The notes beneath the pieces are model-generated. The model had not been told where the DNA came from. It saw nothing but the letters and a program-made list of their open reading frames with translations, and ran no database searches. Positions 1 to 7,077 of a stretch of 40,973 nucleotides of DNA are shown one piece after another. The first letter of the stretch is position 1. Every line of letters begins with the position of its first letter. This stretch comes from an uncultured Erysipelotrichaceae bacterium (GTDB lineage: Bacteria > Bacillota_I > Bacilli_A > RF39 > UBA660). A program made the position numbers and the translations under genes. The stretch lies in the NCBI GenBank assembly GCA_902764145.1, contig CACWUS010000012.1, forward strand, positions 1-40,973, written 5' to 3'.

Positions 1-53
1 AAATAACTGACATTTTCAAAAAAACACTAAATTTTATAAATCATTTCAAAATA

Positions 54-86
54 AAACCTCTAGTTATTTTTCAAACTAGGGGTTTG
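54..86. terminator. Hairpin at the left edge
   Basis: Arms at 54-65 and 74-85 can pair over 12 positions (one G-T) around an 8-base loop. The T-run after it is only TTTG, so it is a weak terminator or another structured element. The gene it would serve lies outside the window. It is followed at once by a second, better terminator at 98-130. Confidence 0.4.
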
Positions 87-97
87 TCGACAATCTG

Positions 98-130
98 AAA
101 TAAAGTGATTTAATTCACTTTATTTTTTTG
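98..130 (+). terminator. Rho-independent terminator upstream of the first gene
   Basis: An 11-bp perfect stem (98-108 with 115-125) with a 6-base loop runs into a T-run. It probably ends a + strand gene outside the window. The T-run leads directly into the -10 box of the next gene. Confidence 0.7.
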
Positions 131-137
131 TTATAAT
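129..137 (+). promoter_or_regulatory. Extended -10 promoter for the 397-aa gene (likely leaderless)
   Basis: TGTTATAAT is a perfect extended -10 box. The ATG at 145 is only 7 bases after its end, so transcription should start at or next to the start codon. No ribosome binding site precedes the ATG. Confidence 0.65.
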
Positions 138-144
138 AATTTCT

Positions 145-1338
145 ATGAAACAAAAGAAGAAATATATTGCTGTTATTTTAATATTTATAATACTAATGAT
201 TTTAGTGTTAATTTTCTTTATGAAAAGATACAAAGAAATTAGTATAATGAATAAATCAAAAGAGTTATTAAGCGATTTGTATAGTATTAAGTCAGGTGAT
301 TATAAATTAAAAGATGGAATCCTTTTTAGTACTAGTGGTTCAGTAATTAATAAAAAATATTATTTTGATGGTAATGGTAAAATTAATATAGATGAATATG
401 GTAATGTTAAATTTAAGATTAATTATGATAATAAATGTATAAGTAAAACATCTCTTGGTAATATAGAATTATTAAATGAAAGATGTATGGATTATTATAG
501 TTTTAATGTTGAGATAATTAAAAATAACTCTAAAATATCATTTATAAGTAATGAGAAAAATCTATCATATAAGTTGTCATATAAAGATGACTTTAAAGGT
601 GTATGGAATAATATTAATACTGATAATTTATTACTTAAAAATTATAGGGAAGGTAAAAACTATATCTGGTTCAAAGATAAAAATGGAAATTTAAGTAAAA
701 AAATAGAATTTGAAGTAGAGTGTCTAGATACAAGAAATGCTAAGTATAATAAAGATGTTTTTTATTGTAGTGGTTCTACAGTAAATATAGATGATATTGA
801 ATGGGTTATTATAGAGGATAATACTAAATATACTAAATTAATGAAGTATTTACCTCTTGATGAAAAAATAAGTCCTTGTACTAAATTAAATGAAGGTTAT
901 TGTTTTTATAACAAAAATAACAAAATTACACACAAATGGAGTAATTCATATATAAATTATTATTTAAACAACATTTTTATTAATAAATTATCATCTGAAA
1001 CTCGTAATTTAATTATAGAAAATGAAATATGTAATGATTACGAAAACCATTCATGTAATAATGAAATCTGTGGTGGGTATAGTAGGGAAGAAATTGATCA
1101 TAATAATTATGTATGTAGATATTATACAAATAGTCTAATTAAAATTATTTCTTATGATGAATTTAATTATGTTTATTCTCGTAGTAAAGATAAAAAAGTA
1201 ATTAATGGAAATTATTGGGCTATTAATACATATGAGAATGATAAAGGTAGTTCCATTCAGTTTAATTATGATTTTTATATATTAGAAGATTTAACAAATA
1301 AACTTGATATTAAACCAGTTATTATGCTTAGAAAATAG
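145..1338 (+). CDS. Membrane-anchored extracellular protein, DUF6273-like C-terminus
   Basis: A 397-aa protein with one N-terminal membrane helix (about residues 7-27) and the rest predicted outside the cell. The middle part is polar and not recognised. The C-terminal part from about residue 215 has the pattern of the DUF6273 family found in surface proteins of gut Firmicutes: an opening phrase IEWVII, then a W-S-N-S-Y-x-N-Y-Y-L-N-x-x-F block, and a late I-x-P-V-I-M-L ending. It carries several Cys residues (for example in the stretch with NEICNDYENHSCNNEICGG), so disulfides are possible. Function unknown. It probably has its own promoter and no ribosome binding site (leaderless). The family call is by motif memory, not by search. 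Confidence 0.75.
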   Translation: MKQKKKYIAVILIFIILMILVLIFFMKRYKEISIMNKSKELLSDLYSIKSGDYKLKDGILFSTSGSVINKKYYFDGNGKINIDEYGNVKFKINYDNKCISKTSLGNIELLNERCMDYYSFNVEIIKNNSKISFISNEKNLSYKLSYKDDFKGVWNNINTDNLLLKNYREGKNYIWFKDKNGNLSKKIEFEVECLDTRNAKYNKDVFYCSGSTVNIDDIEWVIIEDNTKYTKLMKYLPLDEKISPCTKLNEGYCFYNKNNKITHKWSNSYINYYLNNIFINKLSSETRNLIIENEICNDYENHSCNNEICGGYSREEIDHNNYVCRYYTNSLIKIISYDEFNYVYSRSKDKKVINGNYWAINTYENDKGSSIQFNYDFYILEDLTNKLDIKPVIMLRK

Positions 1339-1346
1339 TAAAACTC

Positions 1347-1375
1347 TTGAATTTTAGTTCAAATATTGTTATCAT
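1347..1375 (+). promoter_or_regulatory. Promoter of the TasA-like gene
   Basis: A -35-like TTGAAT at 1347-1352 and a -10 TATCAT at 1370-1375 are 17 bases apart; TG at 1367-1368 makes it an extended -10. The ribosome binding site of the gene at 1402 follows. Confidence 0.5.
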
Positions 1376-1401
1376 TATTATAGATGGTAGGAGGGTTTAT
1401 T

Positions 1402-1971
1402 ATGGATGAACCTAAAGGACAAACAATATTTTTATCAATAATTGGTATTGCCACTTTATTAATTGCTATTGTGGGCGCTACTTTTGCTTGGTTTAGTATT
1501 AGTGTTACTGGTAATGAAAATCCATCTGATATTGTTATCACATCTGGAAATTTAGGACAAGTAAGTTTTACAGATGGAACAGCAATTGATATTGGTAATT
1601 TAATGCCAGGTACATTTACTACTAAAACATTCACTGTTAGTCAAACAGATCCATCTGCTACTGGTCAAATATCTTATGATATTATGTTAAATGTTAGAAG
1701 TAATACTTTGTCTCCAAATGCAGAAGGAGAATTTATACATAAACTTACTTCTTCTGGAAATACTAATGGTGGAACACTTGCAACATTAAAAGAAACGCCT
1801 GTTCCTACTGAAAGTACAATAATTGGTAGTGGGGTTATTGAGGGATATGAAGTTCACACATATGAATACACTATTGGTCTTAATAATGTAGATAGAGATC
1901 AAAATGCAGCTCAAGGAAAAGAATTTTCCGGATATTTATCTGTTAAAATATCAAATGAAGGAGTTAAATAA
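1402..1971 (+). CDS. TasA/camelysin-like SipW-dependent secreted protein
   Basis: A 189-aa exported protein. I chose the ATG at 1402 because GGAGGG lies 7-12 bases upstream; an in-frame ATG at 1384 sits before that site. The N-terminus MDEPKGQTIF is followed by a hydrophobic stretch ending GATFAWFS, the signal-peptide style of TasA/camelysin-like proteins cleaved by SipW-type peptidases. The mature part is polar and probably beta-rich, with no Cys. The SipW-type peptidase is two genes downstream (2624), so this protein is its likely client and may form a surface fibre or matrix layer. Family placement rests on signal-peptide style and context; the role is inferred from Bacillus TasA. Confidence 0.7.
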   Translation: MDEPKGQTIFLSIIGIATLLIAIVGATFAWFSISVTGNENPSDIVITSGNLGQVSFTDGTAIDIGNLMPGTFTTKTFTVSQTDPSATGQISYDIMLNVRSNTLSPNAEGEFIHKLTSSGNTNGGTLATLKETPVPTESTIIGSGVIEGYEVHTYEYTIGLNNVDRDQNAAQGKEFSGYLSVKISNEGVK

Positions 1972-1980
1972 AAATTGTAA

Positions 1981-2012
1981 AATAAAAGTGAAGTAAATCA
2001 CTTTTTTATTTT
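1981..2012 (+). terminator. Terminator after the TasA-like gene
   Basis: AAAAGTGA at 1984-1991 pairs with TCACTTTT at 1998-2005 around a 6-base loop, followed by a T-rich tail. It separates the TasA-like gene from the next two genes. Confidence 0.7.
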
Positions 2013-2018
2013 GTTCAG

Positions 2019-2047
2019 TTGTATAAAATTATTAAATTTGTTATTAT
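2019..2047 (+). promoter_or_regulatory. Promoter of the 2070-3235 operon
   Basis: TTGTAT at 2019-2024 and TATTAT at 2042-2047 are 17 bases apart, with TG at 2039-2040 giving an extended -10. A ribosome binding site (ATAGGAG) lies just before the ATG at 2070. Confidence 0.5.
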
Positions 2048-2069
2048 GAATTTATGATAGGAGTATAGT

Positions 2070-2615
2070 ATGAAAGGTAAAAAAATACATATAATTATAT
2101 ATATATTAGTTTTAATATCTATATTTGCTATGTTTGCAGGTAGTTTTTATATGTATTATAAGAATGTTATTAAGAAAGATGATACTAATGTAATTATTAA
2201 AAATTTAAATATGCTAGTCTCTTTTGAAAAAAGTAGTCAAATTAACATTCATAATATTAAACCTGGATTTGAAGATAGTATTACTTTTTCAGTAGAAAAT
2301 TATAGTGAAGATACAATAGGTAACTATAAAGTAATAGCTGAAATAATTACTCCATTATCAAATATGAGTGATGATAATTTTTTATACACAATTGAAAGTA
2401 CTTCTGAAAGTAATGATACATCAAATAAACTAATTAATATTAGTGATGTTCCAGTGCCAGTTGTAACAAAAGAAATAGGAACTGCTACAATTACACCAAA
2501 TAATATTCATAATTATAAAATAACAATTAAATTAAAGGATGATGCTGATAAAAGTAAATATTCAAAAGATTCATTATTTTCTTTAAGAATAAAAGTATCA
2601 GTTGATAATAACTAG
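2070..2615 (+). CDS. TasA-like membrane-anchored or secreted protein
   Basis: A 181-aa protein with an N-terminal hydrophobic helix (about residues 7-28), then a polar, Cys-free domain of about 150 residues. The phrase NIKPGFEDSITFSVENYS resembles the PG...F.V.N strand pattern seen in TasA-like and other Ig-like surface domains. The stop is 8 bases before the signal peptidase gene, so the two are co-transcribed. It is most likely a second fibre subunit or an assembly partner (a TapA-like role) of the protein at 1402. No catalytic motif is seen. Confidence is high that it is an exported protein and moderate for the family. Confidence 0.65.
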   Translation: MKGKKIHIIIYILVLISIFAMFAGSFYMYYKNVIKKDDTNVIIKNLNMLVSFEKSSQINIHNIKPGFEDSITFSVENYSEDTIGNYKVIAEIITPLSNMSDDNFLYTIESTSESNDTSNKLINISDVPVPVVTKEIGTATITPNNIHNYKITIKLKDDADKSKYSKDSLFSLRIKVSVDNN

Positions 2616-2623
2616 GTGATAAT

Positions 2624-3235
2624 ATGGAAGAAGATAAGGTTGTTAAAAGAAAAAAGAAATTTAAAAAAATTTCTTCTATTGTTAGTTATATTTTGATAAT
2701 ATTATTAATGATAATTGCATCATTTTTTATATTGTATGTTATTTGTGGAAAGATAGCTGAAAAGCGTGGTGAGAATCCACCATTTGGATTATATACAATT
2801 ATTAGTCCTAGTATGACACCAAAAATAAAAGTATATGATGTTGTTTTTGTTAAAAAAATAAATACAAATGATTTAAAAGTTAATGATGTTATTACTTTTT
2901 ATTCTACAAATTCATTTTTTGGGGGAACTCCAATAACTCATAGAATTATTGAGATTGTTGATGTTCCTGATGTTGGAAAGATGTATAGAGTAAAAGGTGA
3001 TGCTAATGAAATTGCTGATGATGAGAAAGTTTATCCTAACAATGTAATAGGAAAGGTTATGTTTAAAATTCCTCAACTTGGAAGACTACAATATTTTCTA
3101 GCATCTAGAACAGGTTGGTTAGTAGCAATATTAATACCTGCTCTTGTAATAATAGGCTATGATATTTATAAACTAATTAGATTAATAAAACTTAAAAATA
3201 AACTAAATGAACTAAGTGAAAATAGTCTACAATAA
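2624..3235 (+). CDS. sipW: SipW-type (ER-type) signal peptidase I
   Basis: A 203-aa signal peptidase of the archaeal/ER-like type. The catalytic Ser is in SPSMTPKI (S63). The place of the usual Lys is taken by His in TPITHRII (H106). GDAN (D126) and the following ADDEKVYP acidic patch complete the active site. Helices at about residues 20-42 and 163-184 place the active site outside the membrane. The Ser-His form is known from Bacillus SipW, which processes TasA and TapA. Here two TasA-like proteins sit directly upstream (spacing 8 bases to the nearer one), the same cassette logic. The symbol is assigned by analogy. Confidence 0.85.
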   Translation: MEEDKVVKRKKKFKKISSIVSYILIILLMIIASFFILYVICGKIAEKRGENPPFGLYTIISPSMTPKIKVYDVVFVKKINTNDLKVNDVITFYSTNSFFGGTPITHRIIEIVDVPDVGKMYRVKGDANEIADDEKVYPNNVIGKVMFKIPQLGRLQYFLASRTGWLVAILIPALVIIGYDIYKLIRLIKLKNKLNELSENSLQ

Positions 3236-3247
3236 GTAGACTATTTT
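3219..3247. terminator. Bidirectional terminator between convergent genes
   Basis: A perfect 12-bp stem (3219-3230 with 3236-3247) with a 5-base loop has A-runs on one side and T-runs on the other. It overlaps the stop codons of both the sipW gene (+) and the minus-strand gene ending at 3246. Confidence 0.8.
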
Positions 3248-3743
3248 AATTACCTAAAAATCTTGTTAGTTCTTTTGAAACATATTTACTTTCATCTTCA
3301 TTATCTAAATCAACATGCATTGTACTATCTATGTCATATCCTAATTGATAACATATATTATGTGCCTGCCATTCATTTAACATTGAGTTAAAACTTCTAT
3401 TCCATGATGATGGATTTTCTTTTTCATATTCTAATAATATATTTAATATTCTTTCCATTTCATTTTTATCAGTGATTTTATAAGAATCAATTATCTTAAA
3501 ATTACTATTTTTATCATGTCTACAATCTAAAATATAAACATTATTTGATTCTTTATTATAAACGTAACCTAATTTATCGCAAGTAGTAATTATTATTCTT
3601 TTATCATTGTAATCTACATATTCATAATTAATGTCATGTGATATATTAATATCATTATTATCACTTTTTACTTTTGGTGATAGTAAAATTGTTGAATATA
3701 GCATTAATAATATTAGTATTTTCTTCTTAGTAGTTGTTTTCAT
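3246..3743 (-). CDS. Small secreted protein of unknown function
   Basis: A 165-aa protein. I chose the ATG at 3743 because AAGGAG lies just upstream on the minus strand; a longer frame to 3797 adds 18 residues before that site and no signal sequence. Residues 1-28 form a typical signal peptide (KKKILILLMLYSTILL). The C-terminal part contains LNEWQAHNICYQLGYD followed by a VDLDNED stretch, a pattern I associate with small uncharacterised proteins of gut Firmicutes and Mollicutes-like genomes. Three Cys residues are present. Monocistronic and divergent from the NPKTG gene. No function can be assigned. Confidence 0.7.
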   Translation of the reverse strand: MKTTTKKKILILLMLYSTILLSPKVKSDNNDINISHDINYEYVDYNDKRIIITTCDKLGYVYNKESNNVYILDCRHDKNSNFKIIDSYKITDKNEMERILNILLEYEKENPSSWNRSFNSMLNEWQAHNICYQLGYDIDSTMHVDLDNEDESKYVSKELTRFLGN

Positions 3744-3763
3744 ATTTGACTCCTTGGTAGAAT

Positions 3764-3772
3764 ATTTTAACA
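3764..3772 (-). promoter_or_regulatory. Extended -10 for the 165-aa secreted protein
   Basis: On the minus strand this reads TGTTAAAAT, one base from the common extended -10 of this window, about 20 bases upstream of the chosen ATG at 3743. This supports the shorter start. Confidence 0.45.
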
Positions 3773-3886
3773 TAAATGTATTCTTTTGTATAATCATTTT
3801 ACGTTAAATAATTAAAAAATAATAGACAAATGTAATAATATGTTATATGCTTAAATTAGATATAGTTTGTGAAAGGAGACATAAAC

Positions 3887-4516
3887 ATGAAAAAATTATT
3901 AGGAGGATTATTATCTGTACTATTAGTATTTTGTTTTGCTTTAAGAGTTAATGCATTAAGTTCAAGTGATACTAAGTTATTAAATAACATTAAGAGTGAT
4001 GTTCAATCTATTGTAGACAATGAAATAGGTGAAGGACAAGTTACTATTGAAACTACTCCTAGTGGAAACACAGTTACTATTTCATTAACTGGAATACTCG
4101 AAATGTCATTCAATGTAACTTTAAAGGATAATATTATTACTTATAGTAATGCTTCAGGAGATTCAAATGAAACATTAGCATTGGGTTACATATTAAAAGC
4201 AATAACAGATGTTGATGGTAATACATTAATTAATAATAGTAGTAATTATACATTTAATGAAAATGGTCTTGAGATTGTAGCAAGTAGCGGAAATATTACA
4301 AGTTTAAAAGTTGATGCTAAGAATGCTACATTATCAGGAGGATATAGTTCTTCAACTTCTACATCAACTGAAACTACAACAGAAAAGACAACAGAAACAA
4401 CTGAAAATCCTAAAACTGGTGTATTTGTTCCAGTAGTTGGTTTATCAGTATTAATTGTTGCTAGCGTTGTTTGCTTAATATGGATTAGTAAGAAAAACGT
4501 ATTTGGAGGATTTTAA
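3887..4516 (+). CDS. Surface protein with NPKTG sortase-type anchor
   Basis: A 209-aa protein. I chose the ATG at 3887 because GAAAGGAG lies upstream; an in-frame GTG at 3869 precedes that site. A signal peptide covers residues 1-23 (ending RVNA). A compact beta-rich domain fills about 24-150, followed by a Ser/Thr/Glu-rich stalk (about 152-172). At the end come NPKTG (174-178), a hydrophobic helix and a short tail with KK, the layout of a cell-wall sorting signal. NPKTG is known as the SrtB motif of Bacillus anthracis IsdC. The only sortase in the window (27758) has the class B TLSTC signature, so it is a plausible partner. The domain itself is not recognised. Confidence 0.8.
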   Translation: MKKLLGGLLSVLLVFCFALRVNALSSSDTKLLNNIKSDVQSIVDNEIGEGQVTIETTPSGNTVTISLTGILEMSFNVTLKDNIITYSNASGDSNETLALGYILKAITDVDGNTLINNSSNYTFNENGLEIVASSGNITSLKVDAKNATLSGGYSSSTSTSTETTTEKTTETTENPKTGVFVPVVGLSVLIVASVVCLIWISKKNVFGGF

Positions 4517-4521
4517 TAATT

Positions 4522-4548
4522 AAACGTAGTTTATCTACGTTTTTTTTA
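4522..4548 (+). terminator. Terminator after the NPKTG gene
   Basis: AAACGTAG (4522-4529) pairs with CTACGTTT (4535-4542) and is followed by a long T-run. The T-run ends directly at the extended -10 of the next gene. Confidence 0.8.
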
Positions 4549-4557
4549 TGTTATAAT
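4549..4557 (+). promoter_or_regulatory. Extended -10 promoter of the M15 fusion gene
   Basis: TGTTATAAT, perfect. The expected start of transcription leaves a leader of only about 11 bases containing GAGGTG before the ATG at 4575. Confidence 0.65.
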
Positions 4558-4574
4558 ATTTCTGAGGTGTTAAT

Positions 4575-5561
4575 ATGATTACATTATTATCAATTTGTGA
4601 TAGTTCAACTGGTGCATATATAATGTACTATATTAAAATACTTTTATTAATTATTAGAATTGTTGTACCAATTATATTAATTGTTAGTTGTATGATATCT
4701 GTTGTTAAAACAGTTAGTTCTAATGATAGTGATATGGTTAGTAAAATGTTAAAGAATTGGGTTAGTAAAATAGTGGCTGCTATATTAGTATTTATGATAC
4801 CTACATTTGTTTATTTGATAGGGGATTTAGTTTCAAGTAGTGCAGAAGTTAAATCTTGTATTAAAAATGCTTCTTTATCAAGGGCTAAAGATTTAAAAGA
4901 AAAAGAAGAAGCTAACAAAAATAAAGCTATAGAATCTTGGAAAGCAGAGATGGAAAAGAAAAGACAAGAAGAAGAAAGAAAAAGACAGGAGGAAAAAGCA
5001 AGGAAAGAACAAAATAATGGTTCAAATGGTGGAGGAGAAACATCTCCTGTATCTGTGACTAAAGTAAATATGAGAGATATAGGTTGTGATGAATACTATA
5101 GTTCAACTCTTCATAGAGAATATTTATATTTTAATACATCTGTAGCAAATGAAGTTCATGAGATATTTGTTAAGATGTGTTCATATGTTAATTCAATTCC
5201 ATATGTAAATAGAATTCAAGATGCTGGATCATATGTAGAAAAAGCCGGTTATCATGGAAGGGGACTTGCAGTAGATTTATTTACTGAATACACATATAAT
5301 GCAAATGGTAAAACATATAGACCATATGGGCTATATAAAAATCCAGCATGGGATGCATATTCTAAATTTGTATGTGAAGCATGTAATGGAAATGAAAGTT
5401 GTCCACAAAACATAAATTATCATATATATCATAATATTTTTGCACAATATGGTTGGTGTTGGGGTGGCAACTGGAGTCCTGAATATTTCGATCCAATGCA
5501 TTTTGAAAAAACTGATGGTGGTTGTTCTACAACTAGGAAACTTAAGATTACATGTAATTAA
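4575..5561 (+). CDS. Fusion of two-helix TrbC/VirB2-like domain to M15 peptidase
   Basis: A 328-aa protein in three parts. Residues about 15-90 have two membrane helices (20-43 and 66-86) and resemble the 123-aa protein at 37792: both have an RIVVPII / KVVVPIV first helix and an IVAAILVFMIPTFV / IAAVLVFLVVTFV second helix, as in TrbC/VirB2-like pilin domains. Residues 100-148 are a highly charged Glu/Lys/Arg stretch, probably a coiled coil. Residues 160-328 resemble an M15 (VanY/CwlK-type) D,D- or L,D-peptidase: HGRGLAVDL gives metal ligands H227 and D234, and DPMHFE gives H309 with E311. Eight or so Cys residues lie in the outer domain. It would cut peptidoglycan stems outside the membrane. 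Own promoter and terminator, monocistronic. Confidence 0.75.
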   Translation: MITLLSICDSSTGAYIMYYIKILLLIIRIVVPIILIVSCMISVVKTVSSNDSDMVSKMLKNWVSKIVAAILVFMIPTFVYLIGDLVSSSAEVKSCIKNASLSRAKDLKEKEEANKNKAIESWKAEMEKKRQEEERKRQEEKARKEQNNGSNGGGETSPVSVTKVNMRDIGCDEYYSSTLHREYLYFNTSVANEVHEIFVKMCSYVNSIPYVNRIQDAGSYVEKAGYHGRGLAVDLFTEYTYNANGKTYRPYGLYKNPAWDAYSKFVCEACNGNESCPQNINYHIYHNIFAQYGWCWGGNWSPEYFDPMHFEKTDGGCSTTRKLKITCN

Positions 5562-5587
5562 AAGATAGTTTTTCAAAACTATCTTTT
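5560..5587. terminator. Bidirectional terminator between convergent genes
   Basis: AAAAGATAGTTTT (5560-5572) and its exact complement (5575-5587) form a 13-bp stem with a minimal loop. It serves the M15 fusion gene on + and the ABC operon on -. Confidence 0.8.
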
Positions 5588-6346
5588 TGATATATATAAA
5601 ATAATGTTATACATAACATAAGAAATAATCATTAATAGAATTATTCCAGACATTACAAGATTTAGATTAAACACTTGTGATCCATATAATATTAGATAAC
5701 CAATTCCCGCTTTTGATGTTAAAAATTCTCCTGTTATTACTCCAATTAAACACATAGATATATTTATTTTTAATGTACTAAGTATTACACTTTTATTAGA
5801 TGGAATTACGCAATTAAATAGTATATCTTTTTTATTTGCATTAAATGTTTTTAATAATTTAATTTTTAATGGGTCTGTGTTTTCAAAACCATTATAAATT
5901 GTTTGTATACTTACAATTATTGATATTAAGACCGATATAGTTATTATGCTTTTTATATTGGCACCAATCCATATAATTATTATTGGGCCTAATGCAACTT
6001 TAGGAAGTGAGTTAAATAGTGTTATATATGGATCTAATATTTTATATAATATTTTATAATTATAAAGTATTGTGGCTATAAAAATTGAAAGAAAACTTGT
6101 TATTATAAATGATATTAATACTTCTTTGATAGTTATCCATATATGAAATAATAAGTTATTTTGTCTATATAAATTTAGTATAGTTATTAATATATTTTTA
6201 GGTGAACTAGTTATAAATGTATTAATATAATTTTTATTAGCAAGTATTTGCCAAATAGTAATAAATAAAATAAATATAGCTATTTGACTTAAATGAATGA
6301 TTATTTTATTTTTTTTAATTTTAGATATGTATTTTTTATATGTCAT
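5579..6346 (-). CDS. ABC transporter permease, SsuC/TauC/ThiX type
   Basis: A 255-aa membrane protein with about six helices, the usual size of the permease in importers for sulfonates, taurine, nitrate or thiamine precursors. The EAA-type cytoplasmic loop is visible as the stretch KIKLLKTFNANKKDILFNC followed by VIPS. The C-terminal helix pair around GEFLTSKAGIGYLILYGS is typical of the SsuC/TauC family. Its ATG overlaps the end of the ATPase gene by 4 bases. One permease gene is present, so it probably acts as a homodimer. Substrate not determined by the sequence. Confidence 0.9.
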   Translation of the reverse strand: MTYKKYISKIKKNKIIIHLSQIAIFILFITIWQILANKNYINTFITSSPKNILITILNLYRQNNLLFHIWITIKEVLISFIITSFLSIFIATILYNYKILYKILDPYITLFNSLPKVALGPIIIIWIGANIKSIITISVLISIIVSIQTIYNGFENTDPLKIKLLKTFNANKKDILFNCVIPSNKSVILSTLKINISMCLIGVITGEFLTSKAGIGYLILYGSQVFNLNLVMSGIILLMIISYVMYNIILYISKR

Positions 6347-7077
6347 TTTTCTATATCACTCCATATTAAATCAAAGTATTTTTGAAATTCTATAGTTTTT
6401 CTGTTTTGAGTTGGAGTGTTTTTATTTATATAGTTAATATTATAAATATTTTTAATACTAGCTGGTCTTTTTGTTAATACAATAACTTTATCACAAAATG
6501 ATATTGCTTCTGAAACATCATGAGTTACAATTACTACGGCTTTATTTTCTTCTTTAATAATTTTATATACATCATCACACACTTTTAATCTTGTTTGATA
6601 GTCTAGTGCAGAAAAAGGTTCATCTAATAAAAGTATATCTGGTTTAATAGCTAATGTTCTAATTAATGCTACTCTTTGTTTCATACCACCTGAGAGTTCA
6701 TTTGGATATTTATCTTTGAATTCATATAGCCCATATTTTTTTAATAAATGAACTACATATTTTATATTATCATCATTTAATGATTTTGATATCTTTAAAC
6801 CTAAAATAGAATTTTCATATATATTTAGCCAAGGAAAAAGAGCATCTTCTTGGAGCATATATCCAATTTTTAGATTTTCTTTTTTAATTATTTTTCCTTC
6901 ATAATCTTTATCTTGATTAGAAATAATATTTAAAATTGAACTTTTTCCACAACCACTAGGACCTATAATACCAGTAAAATTATTATCTATATCAAATGTA
7001 ATATTGTTTATTGCTTTTGTTTCTTCATTAATAGAATAATATGATTTAGATAGATTTAGTATTTTAATTAAATTCAT
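6343..7077 (-). CDS. ABC transporter ATPase, SsuB/TauB/ThiZ type
   Basis: A 244-aa ATPase with Walker A GPSGCGKSS (about residues 39-47), Q-loop YMLQEDALFPW, signature LSGGMKQR, Walker B DILLLDEPFSALD and a switch His in VIVTHDVSEA. The Q-loop and the DVSEA phrase are typical of the nitrate/sulfonate/taurine branch. It starts inside the end of the binding-protein gene (14-base overlap), and the permease follows with a 4-base overlap. It should couple ATP hydrolysis to import of the ligand of the NMT1-like protein. Confidence 0.92.
   Translation of the reverse strand: MNLIKILNLSKSYYSINEETKAINNITFDIDNNFTGIIGPSGCGKSSILNIISNQDKDYEGKIIKKENLKIGYMLQEDALFPWLNIYENSILGLKISKSLNDDNIKYVVHLLKKYGLYEFKDKYPNELSGGMKQRVALIRTLAIKPDILLLDEPFSALDYQTRLKVCDDVYKIIKEENKAVVIVTHDVSEAISFCDKVIVLTKRPASIKNIYNINYINKNTPTQNRKTIEFQKYFDLIWSDIEK

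Noticed and set aside
1359..1634. 91-codon minus-strand frame over the TasA-like gene start
   Set aside because: Antisense to a gene with a good ribosome site and signal peptide; no support of its own.
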